DNA of 64,000 bases from Martelella sp. AD-3 (lineage in GTDB: Bacteria > Pseudomonadota > Alphaproteobacteria > Rhizobiales > Rhizobiaceae), in NCBI RefSeq assembly GCF_001578105.1, contig NZ_CP014275.1, positions 3,972,501 to 4,036,500 of the forward strand, in the 5' to 3' direction. A program made the translations under genes and the position numbers. Positions 1 through 8,749 of this stretch are shown in pieces (positions within the stretch are counted from its first letter, which is position 1; each line of letters starts with the position of its first letter). Under the pieces are notes generated by a model, which did no database searches, had not been told where the DNA came from, and worked only from the letters and a program-made list of their open reading frames with translations.

Positions 1-1
1 C

Positions 2-718
2 AAAGTGCTTTTCCCACTTAACCCGCAGGTGCCGGCCGAAGCAATCAAACAGGGCCATGAAGCGGTCACGGAGTTCATGGGCTATCTGCGACCTTTTCTC
101 GATGAGGTCAAGGCGCGCGCCACGATCGACCCGGCCGAGAGTATCCTTTGCGCGATGGCTGCGGCTCAGCGTGAGGGCGTTGAAGTCAGCGACGCCGAAA
201 TCCTGCATATGTGCATCGTGACGCTCAATGGCGGCCATGAGACCACCACAAACCTCATCTCTCAGGCGGTGCATTTCCTGATGGACGACCCCGAGAGCAA
301 ACAGCAACTGCGTGAGGGCGCGGTCCCTCTGCCTACGGCACTCGAAGAGCTGATTCGCTTCATCACACCGCTTCAGCTTCAGGGACGGCGCACGGTGAAC
401 GATGTGGAGCTTGCCAGTGGAAATGGCACGATCCCGGCTGGCACCGAGGTGGTTCTTGCCCAAGCCTCGGCGAACAGGGACGAGCGGATCTTCGAGAACC
501 CCGACAAGCTTGATCTTGCGCGGCGTCCGAACAATCATGTCGCGTTTGGTGCGGGGATCCATGTCTGCCTGGGTCGACCACTTGCGAGGATGGAGGCGCC
601 GATAGCCATTGCCGCCGTGCTGAAGGAACTACCGACCATGGTCCGCAACGGCGAGACACGCTTTCAGCGCAGCACGCGGTTCAGGGGGTTGGAGCAATTC
701 CCGGTACGGCTGGCTTGA
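2..718 (+). CDS. Cytochrome P450, C-terminal part (cut by window start)
   Basis: The reading frame is open to the window edge, so the gene begins upstream. The visible ~238 residues contain the P450 core: the I-helix GGHETT (about residues 76-81 of the part from the GTG at 5), the K-helix ExxR in EELIR (115-118), and the heme loop FGAGIHVCLG (181-190) with the axial Cys near 188. P450s are heme monooxygenases that hydroxylate or epoxidise substrates with electrons from a ferredoxin and its reductase. Both partner types occur downstream (7238 and 11378), so a class I three-component system is likely. The substrate cannot be read; the neighbours suggest an aromatic compound. Confidence 0.95.
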   Translation, partial: KVLFPLNPQVPAEAIKQGHEAVTEFMGYLRPFLDEVKARATIDPAESILCAMAAAQREGVEVSDAEILHMCIVTLNGGHETTTNLISQAVHFLMDDPESKQQLREGAVPLPTALEELIRFITPLQLQGRRTVNDVELASGNGTIPAGTEVVLAQASANRDERIFENPDKLDLARRPNNHVAFGAGIHVCLGRPLARMEAPIAIAAVLKELPTMVRNGETRFQRSTRFRGLEQFPVRLA

Positions 719-811
719 TCCGCGATGACCGCGGGCATTGAGGTATTCTCATGATAACGGGCAATCCATGGGTGGCCCGCTATCATGGGCGCAAGTTGAT
801 AAGGAGAAAAA

Positions 812-1669
812 ATGAAGATCTGTCGCTTCCACAAGAACCGTATCGGTCTTGTTCAGGACGGTGAGGTTGTCGATGTAACCTCGGCCCTCGACCTCTTGCC
901 GCAGGTGCGCTACCCGTTGCCGCGGTATGACCCGTTGATCGCCCATCTCGATCAACTCAAGGAAGCATTCTTTGAGGCTGCCAAGACCGGAGAGCGTCGG
1001 CTCGCCCTTGAGCTGGCTTTCGATTCACCCATTGCAAACCCCGGCAAGCTTGTCGCGGCGCCTGTGAACTACGTCAAGCACCTGGAAGAGGCGCGCGCGC
1101 AGAAGGATCTACACCAAGGCAATGCAGCCCAGGTGCGGGTGATTCACGAGACGGGCCTGTTTCTAAAGGCCACCAGCAGTCTTATCGGCCCCTCCGAGCC
1201 GGTGACGCTGCGCTTCCCTGATCGCCGCAGCGATCACGAAATCGAACTCGCGGTCGTCATCGGCAAACGCGCCGACCGGGTGTCGGCGGAGCGCGCGCTG
1301 GAGCACGTCGCAGGATATGCGATCGGGCTTGACATGACGGCGCGCGGCGCCGAGGAGCGCAGCATGCGCAAGTCCATAGATAGCTATTCGGTGCTGGGTC
1401 CGTGGCTTGTAACTGCCGATGAAATCGTCGATCCGTCCCAGCTCGACTTCGAACTGAAGGTGGACGGCGTCACCAGGCAGAAGGCGAATACGCGTGATCT
1501 TGTGCTGAGCGTGCCGGAACTCATCGAGATGGCCAGCCGATTCTATACACTGGAAGTGGGCGACGTCATCTTCACCGGGACGCCCGAGGGAGTCGGGCAG
1601 GTTGAGCCGGGCAACAAGATCCATGCCTGGATTGACCGGATTGGATCAATGGAGATCGACGTCACCTGA
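812..1669 (+). CDS. Fumarylacetoacetate hydrolase (FAH) family protein
   Basis: 285 residues, with a good ribosome site (AAGGAG) 5 bases before the ATG. The C-terminal two thirds is the FAH fold: HEIELAVVIG with metal-binding Glu 143 and 145, an Asp near 174 in GLDMTARG, and GTPEGVG at 256-262. Family members hydrolyse or isomerise 2-oxo-dienoic or acyl-pyruvate intermediates after aromatic ring cleavage, for example fumarylpyruvate or oxo-heptenedioate. In this cluster it most plausibly acts after the gentisate-dioxygenase-like enzyme at 7608. The exact substrate is inference; a decarboxylase/isomerase role is also possible. Confidence 0.9.
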   Translation: MKICRFHKNRIGLVQDGEVVDVTSALDLLPQVRYPLPRYDPLIAHLDQLKEAFFEAAKTGERRLALELAFDSPIANPGKLVAAPVNYVKHLEEARAQKDLHQGNAAQVRVIHETGLFLKATSSLIGPSEPVTLRFPDRRSDHEIELAVVIGKRADRVSAERALEHVAGYAIGLDMTARGAEERSMRKSIDSYSVLGPWLVTADEIVDPSQLDFELKVDGVTRQKANTRDLVLSVPELIEMASRFYTLEVGDVIFTGTPEGVGQVEPGNKIHAWIDRIGSMEIDVT

Positions 1670-1674
1670 AGTCG

Positions 1675-1712
1675 ATAAAAAACCGGCCATCACCGCTTTG
1701 GGTGGCCGGTTT
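1675..1712 (-). terminator. Intrinsic terminator
   Basis: Perfect 10-bp arms AAACCGGCCA (1680-1689) and TGGCCGGTTT (1703-1712) with a 13-base loop. On the minus strand the stem is followed by a T run (bases 1682-1677), so it best terminates the MarR gene that ends at 1730. It may also stop transcription from the FAH gene ending at 1669. Confidence 0.75.
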
Positions 1713-1729
1713 CAATCCCTGTGGCTGTG

Positions 1730-2278
1730 TCAATTCATCTCGGATTCCAGCGCTGCGGGAATTGATGGGCGCGTGTTCTTACCTGTAGCCTGAAGAAATA
1801 CCGTAAGCGTTGTAAGTAGCTGATGTTGCTCCTCAAGAGCGAGATCATCCAACAGCAGCGACCTCAACCTTTCGACACGACCGAACGCCTTGGCGTAGAG
1901 TAACTCTCCGGCGGGAGTGAGGTCCAGCAGTTTCTGTCTTTGATCCGTATCACTCTTCTTGATCCGAAGCAAACCTCGCCTCTCGAGAGAGCTCGCTGTT
2001 CGTCCGCAACTGGCCTTGTCAACTGCGGCGCGCCGGGCCACTTCCGTAACTGAAAGGCCTGGGAAGCTGTGCGTTGTTGCGATAATGATCCAGCTCACAG
2101 GCGATAGCTTCAGGCCAGCCATGGCCTCGTCAAAAGCATACAGAAAGACTTGGTAGCTACGCCGAATCAGATGCGCGGGATGATCAGTAAGAACTCGAAA
2201 ATCGTCTTCTTTTCCCGTGGTTTCGGCTGGTTGACGCTCGATCAAACTTTCGTTGCCCAACAATCTCTTTATTCTCAC
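1730..2278 (-). CDS. MarR-family transcriptional regulator
   Basis: 182 residues. A winged helix is visible around GLSVTEVARRAAVDKAS, followed by the wing region RGLLRIKKSDTDQRQKLLDLTPAG, which matches the MarR signature (DxRxxxxxLTxxG). MarR proteins are dimeric repressors that usually release DNA on binding aromatic ligands. It is convergent to the FAH gene and may control the aromatic cluster. The listed start is a GTG without a strong ribosome site, and the first ~28 residues are poorly MarR-like, so a start further inside is possible. Confidence 0.88.
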   Translation of the reverse strand: MRIKRLLGNESLIERQPAETTGKEDDFRVLTDHPAHLIRRSYQVFLYAFDEAMAGLKLSPVSWIIIATTHSFPGLSVTEVARRAAVDKASCGRTASSLERRGLLRIKKSDTDQRQKLLDLTPAGELLYAKAFGRVERLRSLLLDDLALEEQHQLLTTLTVFLQATGKNTRPSIPAALESEMN

Positions 2279-2442
2279 CTGTCCACCTATGGCGCAACAC
2301 CGTTTGATGCTGCCTGCAATCTAGAGCTATCAGAAGGACATGAGGCCTTCTGATAGGAATTGATACAAGCTATGCGGAGAAAGACCAAGCAAATAAAGGC
2401 GTCACTACACGTATCTTCCGCATTTTAAGGTTCATCGGGGAC

Positions 2443-2757
2443 ATGCGAGCTAAGTGGCAGCCGCTCGACGAGCGTATCGATGCTTTGAATGACGATCTGT
2501 GTGAGCATGCGCGGACTGACGAAGCTGTGAACCGTCTGACCTCGATCCCGGGCATCGGCGTCCTTGGCACGACTGCGCTCGTTGCAGATGTTGGAGACGG
2601 TGAGGCGTTTCGCGAAGCCCGCGACGTCCCAGCTTGGCTCGGTCTCGTGCCGAAGCAGATGACGACAGGCGGGAAGCCGCGGCTACTCAGCGTCACCAAG
2701 CGGGGCAATATCTACCGTAAACGCTCATTTCCATGCGCGTTGACGCGGTCCGCTTGA
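2443..2757 (+). pseudogene. IS110-family transposase, C-terminal fragment
   Basis: The piece carries the Transposase_20 region: LTSIPGIGVLGTTALVADVGD (helix-hairpin-helix-like), AWLGLVPKQMTTGGKPRLL and SVTKRGN. The N-terminal DEDD catalytic domain is absent and the C-terminus derails after NIYRK, so this is a dead remnant. It begins the IS graveyard that separates the FAH/MarR genes from the rest of the catabolic genes. Confidence 0.85.
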
Positions 2758-2788
2758 CCGGACGGGCGTGTCCTCCGGTGGCTTTTGA

Positions 2789-2995
2789 TCAGGTAGCGGT
2801 AGTTTTGGCGAAGTTGAAGGACAGCAAATCAGTGATGTCGGCGTCTGTGGCGCGCTGTGGCAATTCGCTGAGGACATAGCGCAGTAGGCCAGGCGTTCGA
2901 TGCCGCAGGCGCGGCACGTCAGCATCGGACTGTAGACAGCACTTGCCCTGGCTCCGTCCACGGTGTCGCTGAACAGCCAGGATTTTCTGCCGGTA
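2789..2995 (-). pseudogene. IS66-family TnpC transposase, C-terminal remnant
   Basis: Read leftwards from about 2995, the translation gives KSWLFSDTVDGARASAVYS, then LTCRACGIE, and after a frame change VLSELPQRATDADITDLLSFNFA. This is the conserved tail of IS66 TnpC. At least one frameshift lies near 2880. It differs from the TnpC of the intact IS66 at 45725-47224, which ends in DELLPWRWKG, so it is a remnant of another IS66 member. Confidence 0.8.
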
Positions 2996-3400
2996 GCAAT
3001 GCCCGTTAATTCTGCCCATGTCGGCGATGAAGTCGAGGTCTATTATCGCTGGCATCCGTATTTCGCCCAGAGGGTTTCCATTCGCCGCGTCGAAGAACTC
3101 GCGACAGGTCGGTTTTTGAAGCTTTTGGGGCCGACGTGTGTCTCGATCTCGATTTCTGGATGATTGATCCTGTGGTGTGCAGCGGCATGAGCATGGGAAC
3201 GGCACGCGCCGATCCTGCGGCGCTGATCGAACTGAACAAGCCGGTCACCGGTGGCGACGAGCCTGCACTCTTCCGAGGTGGACTCGTCCATCGAGCTGCG
3301 ACCTTCAAGAAGAGTTCCCCGTGGACAGGAACCTTCTCTTCCAGCCGCACCCGGAGGTGGTCGCCGACGACCACGGCATCCAGCCCAAGCGCTTCACGCA
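2996..3400 (+). pseudogene. Remnant of a serine-recombinase accessory gene (DUF5372-like)
   Basis: The plus strand encodes NSAHVGDEVEVYYRWHPYF, then after a frame change near 3160 WMIDPVVCSGMSMG and LIELNKPV. This matches, segment by segment, the protein encoded at 58029-58512 beside the large serine recombinase (AHIGEFVTVHY, WMLDPVACVGMALG, LVELAEFL). The 5' end is lost at the IS66 remnant and the 3' end at the IS5 fragment. The DUF name is from memory; the homology between the two loci is seen directly. Confidence 0.7.
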
Positions 3401-3411
3401 GGCTTCATCGC

Positions 3412-3660
3412 TCAGATGGCGGCGATGTAGCATGTTGCTGTGAAGTTGGTTGCGAGCTTGTCATATCGAGTTGCGACGCGTCTCCAATCCTTGAGGCGGC
3501 AGAAGGTGCGTTCGATGATATTCCTGCGCTTATAGGCCTCAGGGTCGAAGGGCTGGATCTGTTTTCGGGTTGGATTGTTGGGGATCACAGGCTCGGCACC
3601 GCGCGCGATGAGGAAAGTGCGAAGCGCATTGCTGTCATATGCAGTGTCGGCGGCACATAG
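3412..3660 (-). pseudogene. IS5-family transposase, C-terminal fragment
   Basis: The minus strand reads ARGAEPVIPNNPTRKQ, then RRNIIERTFCRLKDWRR, ending in YDKLATNFTATCYIAAI and a stop. These are the DDE C-terminal signatures of IS5 (IS427-type) transposases. The N-terminal catalytic part is missing. It abuts the previous remnant on one side and the mdeB-like gene region on the other. Confidence 0.85.
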
Positions 3661-3803
3661 ATTGCGAAAGAACCCTGATCGTCGCGCTATAAGGCGATGC
3701 GATAGCGGCGACCGTATGTGATGAGTTTGGATTGGTGGAAGCGACCAGTCCGATGTTGTTAACCTACATCCGTCAAGGGGGAGGCGCAGAATCTCAGATG
3801 AAT

Positions 3804-6167
3804 TCAGACATAGCGCCTGACGTCAGGGCCGGGCGTCAGGCCCATGACAAGGTTGGCAATGCTGCGCGCGTCTATGCCATAATGACGATAGAGGTCGCCG
3901 ATTGTACCGGTCTGGCCGAAATTCTCGACGCCAAGCGAGATGGCGCGATGGCCTTTGACGGAACCCAGCCATGCCAGCGTTGCCGGGTGCCCGTCGATGA
4001 TCGTTACGATCACGCAATGTGGCGGCAGTTGCGCGAACAGCCGTTCAACAGTTGACAGGGCTTGCGCGTTCCCGTGCGCCCGTGCCCGTTGCGCTGCGGT
4101 CCAACCCGAATTCAGGCGGTCAGCTGATGTTACAGCCAGAACCGCAACATCACGGCGGTTTTCGCCAAGAATGGCAGCGGCCGAAATTGCCTCGGGTGCG
4201 ATGACGCCTTGATAGGCGATGACCACTTCGCAATTCGGCCCTGGCTTGCGCAGCCAATAGCCGCCGTCGATGGCCCCTTGACGAAAGGCGTCGTCATGAC
4301 GCTTGCCGGGCTGCTCAAGCGGGTTCGTCGATAGGCGCAGATAGACAGACCCGCCGGTCTCGTCTCGAAGCCAAGTGCGTTCGTCCACATAAGCTTCGCC
4401 ATCCCTTTGCAGATAGTCGAGGGCCCAAGCCATTATGACTGCCAATTCGTCGGCAAAAGCGGGTTCGAAGGCCGCCAGCCCATCCTGCGCAATTCCAATC
4501 AGCGGCGTTCCGATGGATTGGTGCGCACCGCCTTCCGGAGCCAGCGTGACGCCGGACGGAGTCCCCACGATCATGAAGCGAGCGTCCTGATAGCAGGCAT
4601 AGTTCAGCGCATCGAGGCCGCGATAAACGAAAGGATCATAGACCGTTCCAATCGGAATCAGCCGTTTGCCGAACAGGCTGTGCGACAAGCCCGCCGCTGC
4701 TAAAAGGAGAAACAGGTTCATTTCTGCGATGCCGAGTTCGATATGTTGCCCATCAGGCGTGAACTCCCATCTCGCGGTTGAAGGGATGCGGTGTTCGGTG
4801 AAAGTATCCGCCTGCGCCTTCCGCGCAAACAGCTTGCGCCGGTTGACCCAAGGTCCCAGATTGGTCGTGCCCGTCACATCCGGCGATGTGGTGACAATCC
4901 GCGCGGCAAGTTCACTGTCCCCCTTCGACAGGTCATCGAGGATCTTACCGAAGGCCATTTGGGTGGAAATCTCACGGAAGGTTGAAAGCTCGATGACGGG
5001 CACCGGCAGTTTCGTGTCGTGATGGCGGCGGCGGCCCTTGCTGAAGAAGGGCGCCCTGTCCAGATAGCTCTGGAACGCCTCAGGGTCCGCAATGGTGGCG
5101 AACTTGTCCCACTCTTGGCCGGTGGGCACGCCCATATGGCTCTGCCAGCTTTCAAACTGGCTCTTGGTCATCAAACCGCCGTGGTTGTCTTTGTGGCCCG
5201 CAATCGGCGTGCCCCAGCCCTTGATCGTATAGGCCAGAAAACAGACCGGGCGATCATGGTCGATGGCGGCAAAGGTCTCCGCCATGGTTTCCACGCAGTT
5301 TCCGCCAAGGTTCTCCATCAGGGTCGCCAGTTCATCGTCGGACCGGCTGTCGATCAGCCGGGTCACATCGCCCTGATCGCCCAAATCCTCCATCAGCCGC
5401 TTGCGCCAGACGGCCCCGCCCATGAAAGTCAGCGCCGAATACAGCTGGTTCGGGCAATCATCGACCCAGTCACGCAGCGCGCGGCCCCCCGGCTCTGCAA
5501 AAGCCGCGCGTTGCAGCCGCCCGTATTTGACCCGCACGACATCCCAACCGAAAGCTTCGAAGATCGCCTCGACCCGGGCAAAAAGGCCCTCGCGCACGAT
5601 ACCGTCCAGCGACTGCCGGTTGTAGTCGATGATCCACCAGCAATTGCGAAGATCATTCTTCCAGCCCTCCTGCAACGCCTCATAGATGTTGCCTTCATCA
5701 AGCTCGGCATCGCCGACCAGCGCCACCATGCGCCCAAGGGGCAAGGTCTGGCCCCAGGACTTCGCCGAGATGTAATCCTGGATGATCGCGGCAAAAGAGG
5801 TGATCGCCACACCCAGACCAACCGACCCCGTGGAGAAATCCACATCATCGACATCCTTGGTGCGCGAGGGATAGGATTGCACGCCCTCAAAGCCGCGGAA
5901 GTTTTCCATTCGCGCAAGGTCCATATTGCCCATCAGATATTGAATCGCATGGAACACCGGCGAGGCATGGGGCTTCACCGCGACCCGGTCCTGCGGGCGG
6001 AGCGCCGAGAAATAAAGGGCGGTCAGTATCGAGACCATCGAAGCCGAAGAGGCCTGATGACCGCCGATCTTGATGCCGTCCACCTTGGGGCGGATGTGGT
6101 TGGCATGATGGATCATCCAGTGGGACAGCCACAACAAGCGTTGTTCGATAGTCTTGAGATCGGTCAT
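3804..6167 (-). CDS. mdeB: MdeB/AceE-like thiamine-diphosphate 2-oxoacid dehydrogenase E1 (homodimeric type)
   Basis: 787 residues, somewhat shorter than AceE (~890). The thiamine-diphosphate motif GDAELDEG (152-159) runs to the conserved Asn in DYNRQSLDG (~183), which is the AceE-type pattern. Further family signatures include GGHQASSASM and HIELGIAEMN. E1 enzymes decarboxylate a 2-oxoacid and pass the acyl group to a lipoyl-E2. In Pseudomonas putida, mdeB encodes such an E1 for 2-oxobutyrate beside the Lrp-type gene mdeR. Here an Lrp-type gene is divergent at 6296, which supports the mdeB name. No methionine gamma-lyase (mdeA) or E2 gene is in the window. A good ribosome site (AGGAACAG) precedes the ATG. 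Confidence 0.85.
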   Translation of the reverse strand: MTDLKTIEQRLLWLSHWMIHHANHIRPKVDGIKIGGHQASSASMVSILTALYFSALRPQDRVAVKPHASPVFHAIQYLMGNMDLARMENFRGFEGVQSYPSRTKDVDDVDFSTGSVGLGVAITSFAAIIQDYISAKSWGQTLPLGRMVALVGDAELDEGNIYEALQEGWKNDLRNCWWIIDYNRQSLDGIVREGLFARVEAIFEAFGWDVVRVKYGRLQRAAFAEPGGRALRDWVDDCPNQLYSALTFMGGAVWRKRLMEDLGDQGDVTRLIDSRSDDELATLMENLGGNCVETMAETFAAIDHDRPVCFLAYTIKGWGTPIAGHKDNHGGLMTKSQFESWQSHMGVPTGQEWDKFATIADPEAFQSYLDRAPFFSKGRRRHHDTKLPVPVIELSTFREISTQMAFGKILDDLSKGDSELAARIVTTSPDVTGTTNLGPWVNRRKLFARKAQADTFTEHRIPSTARWEFTPDGQHIELGIAEMNLFLLLAAAGLSHSLFGKRLIPIGTVYDPFVYRGLDALNYACYQDARFMIVGTPSGVTLAPEGGAHQSIGTPLIGIAQDGLAAFEPAFADELAVIMAWALDYLQRDGEAYVDERTWLRDETGGSVYLRLSTNPLEQPGKRHDDAFRQGAIDGGYWLRKPGPNCEVVIAYQGVIAPEAISAAAILGENRRDVAVLAVTSADRLNSGWTAAQRARAHGNAQALSTVERLFAQLPPHCVIVTIIDGHPATLAWLGSVKGHRAISLGVENFGQTGTIGDLYRHYGIDARSIANLVMGLTPGPDVRRYV

Positions 6168-6295
6168 CGCGACTGTTCCTGAGGATTAATTCTTACGGGC
6201 ATACTATCTTCACGAAGGCGCGTTTTCCCGGCTATTATGAGCGCATCATTCCTGATAATTGGCTCGTATCGCCACGAATGGAGAGATTTGCGCTG
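6168..6295. promoter_or_regulatory. Divergent promoter region between mdeB-like and Lrp genes
   Basis: About 130 bases between two divergent starts. Lrp-family regulators usually bind the intergenic region of the gene they control, so this is the expected operator/promoter zone. I see AT-rich patches but no unambiguous -35/-10 pair or symmetric operator. Confidence 0.4.
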
Positions 6296-6760
6296 ATGCC
6301 CGCCAAACTAGATCACTTCGATTCAGAGATCCTGCGCGTCCTGCATAATGATGGCCGCCTTACAATCAACGATTTGAGCGCCCGGATCGGCCTGAGCCCT
6401 TCTCCAACCGCCCGCCGCCTGCGCCATCTGGAAGAAATCGGTGTCATCACCGGCTACGCCGCACTGATCAACGAGGCCACCCTCGGTTTCGGCTTTACGG
6501 TCTTTGTCTCGGTACAACTGGACAAACAGGTGGACGAGGCGCTGGCCACGTTTGAGGCCGCGATTGCCACCTTCCCCCAGGTTGTCGACTGCTGGCTGAT
6601 GACCGGAAACCGGGATTACCTGCTGCGAGTAGCCACCACCGGGCTGGAGGAATTCGAGCGCTTCCTCGTCGGTCGCTTGACGAAAGTCCGAGGCGTGGCG
6701 TCGATAGAATCCTCAATCCCGCTGCGCCGCGTCAAGGCAGGTCTTGGACGGATTGTTTAG
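6296..6760 (+). CDS. Lrp/AsnC-family regulator (MdeR-like)
   Basis: 154 residues from the ATG at 6296. That start has GGAGAG 10 bases upstream; the in-frame ATG at 6278 would place the same purine tract inside the coding region. N-terminal HTH: DSEILRVLHNDGRLTINDLSARIGLSPSPTARR. The C-terminal RAM domain carries VDCWLMTGNRDYLLRV and a late GVASIESSIPLRRVK, as in Lrp. It probably senses an amino acid and activates the divergent E1 gene. Confidence 0.9.
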   Translation: MPAKLDHFDSEILRVLHNDGRLTINDLSARIGLSPSPTARRLRHLEEIGVITGYAALINEATLGFGFTVFVSVQLDKQVDEALATFEAAIATFPQVVDCWLMTGNRDYLLRVATTGLEEFERFLVGRLTKVRGVASIESSIPLRRVKAGLGRIV

Positions 6761-7237
6761 GCTCACGTCCTGCACGCTTCACGCATTTCCGAACATGACC
6801 AAGCAGATGCTAGTGATCAACATGACCTACTGCCTGTTTCGTGAACCCTGACATCATGCTGCAGCCATCTGTAGTGGGCTGCGACCGGCGCGTTCGTGGC
6901 CGATCATCAGCGCCACATCATGGATCGTGCGAAACAGGAACAGGCGTACGAAACGGCGAAACCATTGCCATGACGGAAAATGCACCGGCGGTCCAAGGTA
7001 TGGTCCCAGAGTATCAATCGGCTTGACTACCCGTGGGAAGATATGCATAAGAGATAGTGTGCATGCTTAATTCTCGGACGCCGTTGTTGGATTACTATCC
7101 TGGGGTGGAGGCGATCGTGAAAAGGGCGGGCGAATGGAGGAATAGGCGCATCTTTACGGTTCCGAAATGTGCGGCGCTGCGCGCCCTTGGTGAGGATTAT
7201 GGCCGTATTGAACGATTTTGCGGGGAGGAGAAGGCCG
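6761..7237. other. 477-base stretch without a confident gene
   Basis: Short open frames exist on both strands (for example 6854-7048 minus and 7057-7263 plus) but none gives a recognisable domain. They lack clear ribosome sites and do not fit with neighbours. The minus frame (with SWQWFRRFVRLFLFR) looks protein-like and may be a mobile-element scrap. Confidence 0.4.
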
Positions 7238-7561
7238 GTGGCGATCCAAGTGGTGTTTATTGATTCGGCGGGCGAACGGCGTGAGGTTTCGTCGCAAGAA
7301 GGGCAGTAGTTGATGGAGGCCGCAACTATGGCGGGTGTGCCGGGCATTGACGCGGATTGCGGGGGAGCGTGTGCGTGCGCCACTTGTCAAGTCTATGTCG
7401 ATGCCATTTGGCTCCCTCTACTTCCACCAGTTGGGGAAGGTGAATCTAGTATGCTGGAATTTGCGGCCAATCGGCAGGACGGCAGTCGGCTTGCTTGTCA
7501 GATACGGCTCGCCCCGAATCTTGACGGCCTCACCGTTACCACCCCGGAATTCCAGTTCTGA
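7238..7561 (+). pseudogene. [2Fe-2S] ferredoxin interrupted by an in-frame amber codon
   Basis: From the GTG at 7238 (strong GGAGGAG 7 bases upstream) the frame reads a putidaredoxin-like ferredoxin, FIDSAGERREVSSQEGQ, then TAG at 7307-7309, then LMEAATMAGVPGIDADCGGACACATC and, at the end, LACQIRLAPNLDGLTVTTPEF. The four cluster cysteines (including CxxC and the late LACQ) are all downstream of the stop, in the same frame. Family members usually have Ser or another small residue where the stop sits. A weak restart at 7310/7313 would give a ~82-residue protein lacking the first beta strands. As written, full-length ferredoxin is not made. Confidence 0.85.
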
Positions 7562-7607
7562 TATGTATGTGACGCTTTCTGTCTGAGGGCGCAAAACGGA
7601 GGATCAT

Positions 7608-8672
7608 ATGTCGCTTACCGAGAAGCCTGTGGAAACCGCGGAACGAAGGTCGTTCTACGACAAAATCGACAGCAGTTCCTATACTGCGCTCTGGACTGTG
7701 CTGTCGAATATCATCACGCCTGAGCCCAGGAGCGGTTGCGTGCCGCATCTTTGGCATTTCGACGAAGCCAAGTCCTATCTGCTGGAAGCTGGCGGGTTGA
7801 TCACCGCGGAGGAAGCCGAGCGGCGTGTTCTCGTGCTGGAAAATCCTGGGCTGCGCGGCCAATCCCGGAACACGACCTCGCTTTATGCCGGCCTGCAGGT
7901 CGTCATGCCGGGTGAGGTCGCCCCTGCACACCGTCATAGCCAGTCGGCCCTGCGCTTCGTATTGGATGGTTGCGGCGCGCATACCTCGGTCGATGGCGAG
8001 CGTACAGTCATGCAGTTCGGCGATTTCGTGATCACCCCGCCCGGTGCTTGGCATGATCACGGCAACGACAGCGACGCGCCGATGATCTGGCTCGACGGTC
8101 TCGACATTCCTATCGTGTCGGTGTTCGACGCCTCCTTCGCTGAAGAGCATCACGCGGATCAGCAGCCAATCACCCGCCAGCCCGAAGACAGCACCTGGCG
8201 TTATGGCGCCAACATGCTTCCGGTCGATTACGAACCGACCAGAGTATCGTCGCCAATCTTCAACTATCCTTACGAACGCTCGCGCGAAGCGCTTGACCAC
8301 CTCTTGAAGCAGGGGGAGATCGACCCCTTCCACGGTATCAAGATGCGCTATATCAACCCGGTGGACGGCGGCTGGGCCATGCCGACGATTTCGCCATGCT
8401 TGCAGCTCCTTCCGAAGGGGTTCAAGACGCAGCCTTACCGATCGACCGATGCGACGGTGTTTGTGGTCACTGAAGGAACCGGTCGCAGTGTCATAAACGG
8501 CAAGACCTATGAATGGGGTCCGAAGGATCTGTTCGTGGTTCCGAGCTGGCACACCGTCACGCATGAGGCGGATAGCGATGGCGTAATGTTCTCTTACTCC
8601 GATCGCGTTTGTCAAGAGAAGCTTGGGCTTTGGCGGGAGGACCGAGGAAACGCGGTTCCGCTCAACGCATAG
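7608..8672 (+). CDS. Gentisate 1,2-dioxygenase-like bicupin
   Basis: 354 residues, close to the family length (~350). Ribosome site GGAGG lies upstream of the ATG. The first cupin holds [20 protein letters not shown] with the HxH iron ligands, followed by [13 protein letters not shown] second degenerate cupin contains [12 protein letters not shown]. Gentisate dioxygenases use Fe(II) to open the gentisate ring to maleylpyruvate. Close relatives act on salicylate or 1-hydroxy-2-naphthoate, so the substrate is not settled. It is the first intact gene of the rightward catabolic run. Confidence 0.9.
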
Positions 8673-8749
8673 TCCGATGGGTATGGCGTGCGTTGGCCGC
8701 GCGCTTGCCGATCCCGACAGAAAATCCACGCAAATCGGAATATCAATTC

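Noticed and set aside
5019..6182. 387-codon open frame on the plus strand over the mdeB-like gene
   Set aside because: Exactly antisense to a clearly conserved E1 enzyme; high-GC codon bias keeps the opposite frame open. No domain and no ribosome site.
6854..7048. 64-codon minus frame with aromatic- and Arg-rich sequence
   Set aside because: Looks protein-like but has no start signal, no family I can name and no supporting neighbour.
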